Position numbers and translations under genes: made by a program. The notes under the pieces are model-generated. The model saw only the letters and a list, made by a program, of their open reading frames with translations, made no database searches and had not been told where the DNA came from. 64,000 nucleotides of DNA from Aquamicrobium zhengzhouense (GTDB lineage: Bacteria; Pseudomonadota; Alphaproteobacteria; Rhizobiales; Rhizobiaceae): positions 62,001 through 126,000 of the forward strand of contig NZ_JADGMQ010000010.1 in the NCBI RefSeq assembly GCF_016124105.1. The letters run 5' to 3'. This document shows, piece by piece, positions 57,760 through 64,000 of the stretch (within the stretch, counting starts at the first letter, position 1; each line of letters opens with the position of its first letter).

Positions 57760-58926
57760 TTGGCACAGCCGCTTGCCGGAGTCCGCATCGCCGACTTCAG
57801 CCACGTCATCGCAGGACCGCTTGCAACACATTTTCTTTGTCTGCTGGGGGCAGAGGTCATCAAGATCGAGCCACCCACCGGCGACGTGTTACGCAATTAC
57901 ACGCAGCGAAAAGAACTGCGCGGTATGGCCGAACCGTTCATCGGCGCGAATGCCGGAAAAAAATCGATTGTCCTCGATCTCAAGAGCCAGGAAGGGCAAG
58001 CTGCAGCCCGTAAATTGATCGCATCTTCCGATATCCTAGTCGAGAATTTCCGTCCCGGTGTCATTGATCGCCTGGGGCTCGGCTATGAGAGCCTGAAAGA
58101 CGAGAACCCTTCCCTCATCTTCTGCTCCATATCTGGCTATGGCCAGAGTGGCCCGATGCGTGATTATCCCGCGATTGACCAGATAATCCAGAGCGTGTCT
58201 GGCCTGATGGGTCTTTCGGGCGAACCGGACAGTGCGCCGATGCGCGTTGGCTTCCCCATCGTCGACACCTATAGCGCGCTTCTGGCGGCCTTCGCGATCC
58301 AGTCGGCCTATATCCAGCGTGAGCGGGACCCGGAACGAAGGGGCCAATATATCGACATGTCGATGCTAGACGCGTCCATCGTCATGATGGCCTCGGTCTT
58401 CAACCCGCTCATGATTTCCGATCAGGAACCGCGCCGGACCGGAAATCGTGGCTTTTCCCTCGCCCCAACCGCTGACACGTTCGACACTGCGGAAGGGGCA
58501 ATCACGATCGGTGCCGTGCAGCAAAATCAATACGAACGGCTTTGCAACGCACTTGAAAGGGGTGACCTGCTGCTGGACCCAAGATTCGCGACCCCGGATG
58601 CTCGTATGGCGCATGATGTCGAGCTTCAAGCCGAACTAGTAGGAGCATTCAAGTCGAAAACGGCGATGGAATGGGAAGAGATCCTGGCATTAGCCGGTGT
58701 TCCGGCCGGTGCCGTACGACCTGTCAGACAGGTACTTGACCTGCCTCAGATCGCTGATCGCGGGTTGATGCTGGATGTCGACGTGCCTCATCAGGATCTG
58801 AAGAAAGCAACCATCCTCAATGCCGGCTTCCGCTTCGAGCGAGATGGTCCAGGGGTCAGCGCTCCCCCACCCAAACTTGGTGAGCACACCGACGAAATCC
58901 TGCGGGAACTAGAAGGTAGAACCTGA
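57760..58926 (+). CDS. CaiB/BaiF (family III) CoA-transferase
   Basis: 388 residues from a TTG at 57760, favoured because GGAGGAG lies 8 bases upstream; an ATG at 57745 has no ribosome site. VRIADFSHVIAGPLATHFLCLLGAEVIKIEPP is the N-terminal signature and GQSGPMRDYPAIDQIIQSVSGL has the catalytic aspartate. YIDMSMLDASIVMMAS is also conserved. It is the fourth family III transferase in the locus and the closest to canonical single-subunit enzymes. It has its own MarR-type operator and is followed by a hairpin. Confidence 0.92.
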   Translation: MAQPLAGVRIADFSHVIAGPLATHFLCLLGAEVIKIEPPTGDVLRNYTQRKELRGMAEPFIGANAGKKSIVLDLKSQEGQAAARKLIASSDILVENFRPGVIDRLGLGYESLKDENPSLIFCSISGYGQSGPMRDYPAIDQIIQSVSGLMGLSGEPDSAPMRVGFPIVDTYSALLAAFAIQSAYIQRERDPERRGQYIDMSMLDASIVMMASVFNPLMISDQEPRRTGNRGFSLAPTADTFDTAEGAITIGAVQQNQYERLCNALERGDLLLDPRFATPDARMAHDVELQAELVGAFKSKTAMEWEEILALAGVPAGAVRPVRQVLDLPQIADRGLMLDVDVPHQDLKKATILNAGFRFERDGPGVSAPPPKLGEHTDEILRELEGRT

Positions 58927-59281
58927 CCTCTCCCTGGAGCGTCTGACCCTGCTCCTCTGAAGCTCCTGCCGCAGCCACAGGCAGGAGCCGTGTGCGCAAC
59001 ATTTCTTCGCACGAGCGGTGGTTTGTCGATCCGGCCCGTGGTCGCTTTGATGATGACCCGACAACTATACCTTTTTGATGAGGTCCGGCGCATCTGATCG
59101 ACCAGAAGTGTGCCTGACACCCTCGACTGGCTCTGTATGCCGCTGGCCGTGGCTATGTCATGAATTTCTGCCTGTCCCTCGGTGGCATCTTCTGGACAAG
59201 CGGACATTTTCCGATGGCAGATGCCTACAGGTTCCTGGCGAGTGGCAGATTTCACCTGCGCTCATCTTTTGGAGTCGTCGA
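58927..59281. other. Intergenic stretch without a convincing gene
   Basis: 355 bases between the CoA-transferase and the acyl carrier protein genes. It holds one hairpin (58962-58988). The open frames crossing it have no recognisable domain or ribosome site. The promoter of the acyl carrier protein operon is presumably here but I cannot point to it. Confidence 0.5.
58962..58988 (+). terminator. Hairpin downstream of the CoA-transferase gene
   Basis: 9-bp stem GCTCCTGCC / GGCAGGAGC with a 9-nt loop, 36 bases after the stop codon. No T-run follows, so a Rho-independent terminator is possible but weak. Confidence 0.5.
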
Positions 59282-59539
59282 ATGAATGCGGATATCAGGG
59301 AGCGGCTGCGCCGCGTCTTATCTGAAATGCTCGTTGCGCGCGGCCATACTGGCGTCATCGATGACGGGGAATCCCTGTTCATCAACGGCCACCTCGACTC
59401 CCTCGCTGGCACAGAAGTCATGCTGATGCTTGAATCCGACTTCAATGTGGACTTCTCCGATCCCGAATTCGAGATTGATGCCCTGGATACCATCGATGGC
59501 ATCGCGACAATTGCGGAACGTGCGGCCGCCCGCGTCTGA
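59282..59539 (+). CDS. Acyl carrier protein
   Basis: 85 residues. The phosphopantetheine site is GHLDSLAGTEVMLML with Ser at about residue 40, and the flanking DDGESLFINGHL and DALDTIDGIATIAER match PP-binding proteins. It is not the fatty-acid-synthesis AcpP, whose DSLDxVEL motif differs. It stands 30 bases before an AMP ligase gene, and the two probably act together, the ligase loading an acyl or aminoacyl group onto the carrier. Confidence 0.9.
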   Translation: MNADIRERLRRVLSEMLVARGHTGVIDDGESLFINGHLDSLAGTEVMLMLESDFNVDFSDPEFEIDALDTIDGIATIAERAAARV

Positions 59540-59569
59540 TTTGAGTCAAGGGTGGGGAGCACGCCCTTT

Positions 59570-61087
59570 ATGCATTCTCCCGGAAGTCCTTACCTCCTGC
59601 ATCATCTTCTGGCACAGTGCCCGGGCCGTGCTAGCGAGCCGGCGATCGTTGATCGTGCCCGCCACTTCACCTTTGGCGATCTGTCCAACCTGGCCGCATC
59701 TTATGCATCGACGCTGAGGTCGCTCGGCCTGCAAAGTGGCGATCGCGTTGGAATATTTCTGCCCAAGTCGATAGAGGAGTGCGCCGCAATCTTCGCGGTC
59801 AGCATCGCTGGTGGCGTCTTTGTGCCAATCAATTCCAATCTGCGCCCCATACAGGTCCGGCACATCATCGATGATTGCGATGCGCGCTTCCTGATCACCA
59901 ACGAGAAGGGCTGGGAGGAAACGGGCGAAATACCGGGCGTCTCGTTTCTCGACGCCGCTCGAGCGCACGTCGCGGATGAAGCCACCACAAGTTGTGACCG
60001 GATTGGTGAAGATCTCGCAGCCCTGCTCTACACCTCAGGTTCGACCGGATCGCCGAAGGGGGTGATGCTCAGCCATCGAAATCTGGTTGCAGGCACACGG
60101 ATCGTCCGTACCTATCTTCGGATCAATTCATCAGACCGGATCCTTTCGGTTCTTCCCTTCAGTTTTGACTACGGCCTGAACCAATTGCTTACGTCCGTTG
60201 AGCAAGGCGCGACGCTGATCCTGTGCCAGTTCCAGTTCGGTGACGAGATCGTCAAGGCGCTTGATGAACATCAGATCACCGGCCTGGCGGGCGTGCCAGC
60301 GATCTGGGCGTTGTTGACGAGACTGGCCCCGCGACTGCGCAACACACCGCTACCGCATCTGCGCTACATCACAAATTCCGGCGGTGCGGTACCCACCGAA
60401 ACAGTCAAACGGTTGAGGGAACTTCTGCCGCAAACGCGCATCTTCCTTATGTACGGCCTAACCGAAGCCTTCCGCTCGACCTACCTTCCACCCGATGAAT
60501 TGGACAGAAGGCCGAACTCCATCGGACGAGCGATACCTGAAACACAGGTGTTCGCTGTACGGGATGATGGTCAACGCACGAAGCCGGGCGAGCCGGGGAT
60601 CTTGATCCACCGTGGCCCGACCGTTTCTCTCGGCTACTGGAACCGCCCCGAAGCTACTGCCGCAGTGCTCCGCCCTAACCCGCTGTTACCCCAGCATGCG
60701 GGAGCTGACACCGTCTGCTACTCGGGCGATCTTGTCACCGAAGATGAGGACGGCTTCTTCTATTTCGTCGGCAGACGCGATGCCATGATCAAGTCATCCG
60801 GATATCGCATCAGTTCGACCGAGGTGGAGGAAGCGCTCATGGCGAGCGGAGCGTTCCGCCAGGTCGCCGTGATCGGCAAGCCGGACCCTTTTCTGGGGCA
60901 GGTTGTCCACGCAGTCGCCGTGCCCATGGGCGAGGACAATGATATTTCCAAGGTTCTCGCATCAGCCGCTGGTCGCCTCGCACCTTACATGATGCCCCGC
61001 GAAATCGAACTTGTTCCGGCACTCCCGATCACGCCCAACGGAAAGGTCGACTATCTCGCTTTGACCAAGGAGCGATCAGGTGGCTGA
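59570..61087 (+). CDS. AMP-dependent acyl/aminoacyl ligase (exosortase/EPS-cluster type)
   Basis: 505 residues from ATG 59570; a GTG at 59552 is an alternative. The P-loop is LLYTSGSTGSPKGVMLSHRN (about residues 150-170), with MYGLTEAFRSTY, YSGDLVTEDEDGFFYFVGRRD and the C-terminal lysine motif PNGKVDY. It adenylates a carboxylate and passes it to CoA or, here, the adjacent carrier protein. Similar ligase-decarboxylase pairs occur in exosortase-associated exopolysaccharide clusters. It overlaps the decarboxylase gene by eight bases. Confidence 0.9.
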   Translation: MHSPGSPYLLHHLLAQCPGRASEPAIVDRARHFTFGDLSNLAASYASTLRSLGLQSGDRVGIFLPKSIEECAAIFAVSIAGGVFVPINSNLRPIQVRHIIDDCDARFLITNEKGWEETGEIPGVSFLDAARAHVADEATTSCDRIGEDLAALLYTSGSTGSPKGVMLSHRNLVAGTRIVRTYLRINSSDRILSVLPFSFDYGLNQLLTSVEQGATLILCQFQFGDEIVKALDEHQITGLAGVPAIWALLTRLAPRLRNTPLPHLRYITNSGGAVPTETVKRLRELLPQTRIFLMYGLTEAFRSTYLPPDELDRRPNSIGRAIPETQVFAVRDDGQRTKPGEPGILIHRGPTVSLGYWNRPEATAAVLRPNPLLPQHAGADTVCYSGDLVTEDEDGFFYFVGRRDAMIKSSGYRISSTEVEEALMASGAFRQVAVIGKPDPFLGQVVHAVAVPMGEDNDISKVLASAAGRLAPYMMPREIELVPALPITPNGKVDYLALTKERSGG

Positions 61088-62405
61088 AGCTGTGCGCAAG
61101 TTGGCCTCAGAGCTCATCTCTGAAAACTTCTCGGTCATTTCCGATACGCTCCACATCGGAGGCATGAGCGTCGAAGATCTTGCACGCCGTTTCGGGACAC
61201 CGTTGTTCCTCTATGACGCTGGCATTTTACGCGCCAGGCTTGCAGAACTTCGATCGGCACTCGGCGGCTTTGCCGACATCTTCTACTCCGTGAAGGCAAA
61301 TCCAAACCAGGAAATCCTCCGCTGCTTTGTTCAGGAAGGCACTGGGCTGGAAATTGCTTCGGGAGCAGAATATCTGCGCGCCCGTGCCGCAGGATGCCCA
61401 TCCGAGCGCATCTTTTTTGCTGGACCGGCGAAATCCGACGCGGAACTACAACTCGTTCTCGCAGAGGGGATCGGGGAGATACACGTCGAGAGCTTCGAGG
61501 AAATCGAACGCCTGGATATTCTCGCGCGCATGGCGGGTCGCCGCGCGCATATCGGACTGAGGATCAACCCGGAAGCATCCGCGCAGGGCGGCGCCATGCG
61601 CATGGGCGGACGCGCCGCTCCCTTTGGCTTTGACGAAGAAACTCTTCCCGAAGTCTTGGAGGCAATAGGGAAACGTTCCTCGCTGCTGCTGCAAGGTCTC
61701 CACCTTTATTCCGGGACACAAATTCTTGATGCCGGAACGCTCGCAAAGCAGTGGCGTCACGGTCTTGACGTTGCCAGACGCGTGGTAGCCAGTCTTGGCC
61801 GCCCGTTGCAGACACTTGATCTCGGCGGCGGCCTCGGGATCCCCTATTTCTCCAACGATCGAGCGCTATGTCTGGAGACGCTGAAGGATCATGTTGCCCA
61901 ACTACGCCATGAGGTCGCCCAATCCTCCGAGCTGACAGGCATGTCGATCGTCATCGAGCCTGGCCGCTACTTGATCGGGCCCGCAGGTATCTATGTCTGC
62001 AGTGTGCAATCGTGGAAGATATCGCGCGGAACCACGTTCGTCGTCACCGATGGCGGTATGCATCACCACCTCGCCGCCAGTGGAAATCTCGGCCAGTTCG
62101 TCAAGCGGGATTATCCGATCACGTCAGCTGCAAACCTCTCTGCCAGCGAACTCACGCAGTGCAGTGTGGTAGGCCCACTTTGCACTCCGCTTGACACATT
62201 GGGCCGAGACGTGGCGCTGCCGAAGATGCGGCGCGGTGATCTCGTCGTGGTGCTTCAATCTGGAGCGTACGCATTGTCGGCCAGCCCAACCGGGTTCTTG
62301 AGCCACCCAACCCCCGCCGAGGTGATGTTGGACCAAGGCGCTGCACGCGAAATTCGCTCCCCGGGGACGTTCAGCCAACCATTAAGTCAGCTTCCCTTGG
62401 GATGA
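61080..62405 (+). CDS. PLP-dependent decarboxylase (ornithine/diaminopimelate decarboxylase fold III)
   Basis: 441 residues from a GTG inside the end of the ligase gene. The PLP lysine is in IFYSVKANPNQEIL (about residue 67); HLYSGTQ, LDLGGGLGIPYF (phosphate-binding glycine loop), IEPGRYLIGPAG and the active-site VVGPLCTPLDTLG with Cys and Asp, followed by QSGAYALSASPTGF, are all present. It belongs with the decarboxylases paired with AMP ligases in exosortase/EPS clusters. The substrate may be free or carrier-bound. Confidence 0.92.
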   Translation: MAEAVRKLASELISENFSVISDTLHIGGMSVEDLARRFGTPLFLYDAGILRARLAELRSALGGFADIFYSVKANPNQEILRCFVQEGTGLEIASGAEYLRARAAGCPSERIFFAGPAKSDAELQLVLAEGIGEIHVESFEEIERLDILARMAGRRAHIGLRINPEASAQGGAMRMGGRAAPFGFDEETLPEVLEAIGKRSSLLLQGLHLYSGTQILDAGTLAKQWRHGLDVARRVVASLGRPLQTLDLGGGLGIPYFSNDRALCLETLKDHVAQLRHEVAQSSELTGMSIVIEPGRYLIGPAGIYVCSVQSWKISRGTTFVVTDGGMHHHLAASGNLGQFVKRDYPITSAANLSASELTQCSVVGPLCTPLDTLGRDVALPKMRRGDLVVVLQSGAYALSASPTGFLSHPTPAEVMLDQGAAREIRSPGTFSQPLSQLPLG

Positions 62406-62530
62406 AGCAGCGGCTTGGTAGCGTTGCTCCGATCAAAGCCCATCCTCCGTAATGGGTACGCTCAGTCAATTGCGAACCGTACTCCCCGTGCCGTAAAAAA
62501 CCAATTGGCGAACCAACGGCGGATGATGAA

Positions 62531-63364
62531 ATGGATACGGCAATCGATAAGCCCGCCGACCCTGCTCAGCGAACTGCTCACGTGAATATACGCGAGATCG
62601 GGGCAAAGGATCTCGACGCAATCCATGAATTGCTCTGTGAGGGTTTCCCACGGCGTACACCCGAATATTGGCGGTCAGCAATCCAATGCCTTTCGGAGCG
62701 GGCATTGGTGCCGGAATGTCCTCGCTACGGATATTTGCTCGAGGCTGACCGCCAACCGCAGGGCGTCTTGCTGGTGCTTAACGCCATCGTCGACTCATCA
62801 ATCCGCAGCAATCTATCCAGCTGGTATGTCAGACAGCCCTTTCGCTTCTTGGCCACGCGTATGGTTCAGGTAGCGACCCGACCGAACGGAGGTGTCTACC
62901 TGGATCTTTCCCCCGCAGCGAAAGTGCTGCCGATCGTCAAGGCTCTTGGATTCAAGCCGTATTCGGATGGGACCTTGTTCTTCACCCCGCGCCTCTTACT
63001 CTCCTCCGCGCCCGGTGCACGCGTGACGGATTGGTGCAAGGAGGGCAACTGCGACGGCTTCTATCTTGAAGATCGCCTCGGTCGAATAAAGGTTCTCTAC
63101 CGTATCAAAACTCTCAAGAAAGCGATCCCCGCTGCCCGCTTCGTCTACGGCGATCCAAAAAGGCTCAGTGCTGCAGGTGGAGCCGTCGCGCGGGCCTTGC
63201 TAAAAAAAGGCATCCCGCTTGCCATGGCCGACGCACCCGTCGGGTTTGTCCCCCCGCGTGGGATTATTCACATGCCACAGCATGAAATCAGATACAGCAA
63301 GCACGGGATCCCGCCTAAGGTAGGCGATCTGCGCGAAAGCGAAATTGCTTTGTTCGGCCCATAG
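62531..63364 (+). CDS. GNAT-like acyltransferase family protein of an exopolysaccharide-type cluster
   Basis: 277 residues. The N-terminal third resembles a GNAT fold (VNIREIGAKDLDAIHELLCEGFP, YGYLLEADRQPQGVLLVLN); a clear acetyl-CoA pyrophosphate loop is not obvious. I do not recognise the C-terminal half, which has positively charged KVLYRIKTLKKAIP and a histidine-bearing IIHMPQHEIRYSKHGIPP. It lies 125 bases after the decarboxylase gene and converges at 4 bases with the deacetylase gene. Probably it acts on the product or polymer of this cluster. Confidence 0.6.
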   Translation: MDTAIDKPADPAQRTAHVNIREIGAKDLDAIHELLCEGFPRRTPEYWRSAIQCLSERALVPECPRYGYLLEADRQPQGVLLVLNAIVDSSIRSNLSSWYVRQPFRFLATRMVQVATRPNGGVYLDLSPAAKVLPIVKALGFKPYSDGTLFFTPRLLLSSAPGARVTDWCKEGNCDGFYLEDRLGRIKVLYRIKTLKKAIPAARFVYGDPKRLSAAGGAVARALLKKGIPLAMADAPVGFVPPRGIIHMPQHEIRYSKHGIPPKVGDLRESEIALFGP

Positions 63365-63367
63365 GAA

Positions 63368-64000
63368 TCAGAGACGCTTCTTGATTTCACCCTTGATGCG
63401 CCGCTTGAGGCTCTGGAAAATGCCCTCCGGATCGAACAGAGCCCGCATCTCCCCGGGAGACATATCGCGGCGTAGTGAAGTCCTGGCGATCGGCCAAGCG
63501 CGTTCTCGCGCGGTGCCACCGTCACTGCTGTAGATACGCTCGAAGCCCGCCCGCCGCGCCTCCGCGAGGACCCTGCGGTTATATCCGCCAAAGGGCAGCC
63601 CCGCAGCGGTTACACACTGCCCGGTCAGATCCTGGAGCCGCTGCTGCGGAGCATGAATCTCCTCAACCAGCTGATCCTCGCGTAGCCGCTTCCAGTCTCG
63701 GTGCGCGTGTCCATGGGAACCGATCGTGTGGCCCATGGCCATGAGATCGAAAAGAGCGGAGCGATCCAGCGATCCTCTTTGTCCGATCCGATCTGTAAGA
63801 ACAAATATTTGCGTGCTGAAGCCCATCTCCGCAAGATGTGGGCCAGCAATTGTTGCATCGGACATATTGCTGTCGTCGATGGTGAACTGACAGGCGACCT
63901 TGTCGCGCATTGATGCGGCGATGCTCACAATGTCGCGAAACTGTTCGACAGAAAGCCAATAACGCGCTTCCCCAGGCTCAAGCTGCCTATCCGGCGTGCC
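63368..64000 (-). CDS. Polysaccharide deacetylase (partial, runs off the window)
   Basis: At least 210 residues; the frame is open to the right-hand edge, with WLSVEQFRDIVSIAASM still in the coding pattern, so the start lies beyond 64000. The NodB-fold blocks are QFTIDDSNMSDATIAGPHLAEMG (metal Asp region), TIGSHGHAHRDW (metal His-x3-His) and GLPFGGYNRRVLAEARRAGF. It would remove N- or O-acetyl groups from an exported glycan or lipid-linked sugar. It converges with the acyltransferase-like gene. Confidence 0.88.
   Translation of the reverse strand, partial: GTPDRQLEPGEARYWLSVEQFRDIVSIAASMRDKVACQFTIDDSNMSDATIAGPHLAEMGFSTQIFVLTDRIGQRGSLDRSALFDLMAMGHTIGSHGHAHRDWKRLREDQLVEEIHAPQQRLQDLTGQCVTAAGLPFGGYNRRVLAEARRAGFERIYSSDGGTARERAWPIARTSLRRDMSPGEMRALFDPEGIFQSLKRRIKGEIKKRL

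Noticed and set aside
58791-59255. A 154-codon minus-strand frame in the gap before the acyl carrier protein
   Set aside because: It runs into the CoA-transferase gene on the other strand, has no ribosome site and resembles no family.
1-64000. CRISPR arrays, tRNAs, rRNAs, insertion sequences, integrases and long direct repeats
   Set aside because: I looked for regularly spaced repeats, transposase or integrase motifs and terminal inverted repeats and saw none. A dedicated tRNA search could not be run.

Overview
The window looks like chromosomal sequence of an aerobic, free-living alphaproteobacterium, most likely of the Rhizobiales (Hyphomicrobiales). The grounds are high G+C by eye, very dense gene packing with many ATGA/GTGA start-stop overlaps, a rhizobial-type inositol cluster (IolC fused to a DUF2090 aldolase domain, RpiR/IolR regulator, Iat/Ibp sugar ABC importer), glutathione-dependent formaldehyde oxidation, and many TRAP and ABC importers. 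I see no rRNA, tRNA, CRISPR array, prophage or insertion sequence. Species assignment is not possible from the sequence alone. About 63 protein-coding genes or remnants are called; both ends of the window cut through a gene.

Layout. (1) 1-3410: two flavoprotein oxidoreductases and a shikimate-dehydrogenase-like gene, divergent from a LysR regulator with a T-N11-A box between them. (2) 3531-8153: a membrane-anchored glutamate-synthase-domain protein, a DmdC-like acyl-CoA dehydrogenase, a Phd/VapC toxin-antitoxin pair with a palindromic operator, and a WGR-domain protein. (3) 8183-15131: a thiamine-salvage operon read leftwards from a TPP riboswitch: thiX, thiY, thiM, thiE, thiD, then without a gap a fused DctQM TRAP permease and its DctP. 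(4) 15220-18416: a small membrane protein, fghA, a broken DUF1345 gene, a YaiI-family gene and class III alcohol dehydrogenase. (5) 18546-30386: myo-inositol catabolism, with two IolR-type GGAA-N6-TTCT boxes. (6) 30343-37355: an NDH-2, then an ABC (AfuA/FbpA type) + metallo-beta-lactamase + dual-specificity-phosphatase operon with a possible Pho box. (7) 37527-46997: the most unusual region. An amino-acid-type binding protein, a binding protein-permease fusion and a second permease, with no ATPase, are overlapped start-to-stop with an RsbW-like kinase and an RsbU/SpoIIE-like phosphatase; a STAS protein, a beta-carbonic anhydrase and a NCS2-like permease carrying an RsbW-like tail follow. (8) 47026-58926: an acid-import and CoA-activation locus (MFS, TRAP DctPQM, four family III CoA-transferases, a two-subunit 2-hydroxyacyl-CoA dehydratase) under a MarR regulator with three near-identical GTTCAY-N3-RTGAAC operators. 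(9) 59282-64000: acyl carrier protein, AMP ligase, PLP decarboxylase, an acyltransferase-like protein and a polysaccharide deacetylase, resembling an exopolysaccharide/exosortase-associated cluster that continues past the window.

How the parts work together. Region 3 takes up and phosphorylates thiamine precursors; the riboswitch would place the TRAP porter in the same regulon. Region 5 imports inositol and converts it through IolG, IolE, IolD, IolB and IolC to central metabolites; iolA is not in the window. Region 7 reads most naturally as a signalling system in which a ligand-binding ABC-type membrane complex feeds a partner-switching module. Region 8 reads as uptake of a 2-hydroxy acid, CoA transfer, and dehydration to an enoyl-CoA, induced when the acid or its CoA ester releases MarR.
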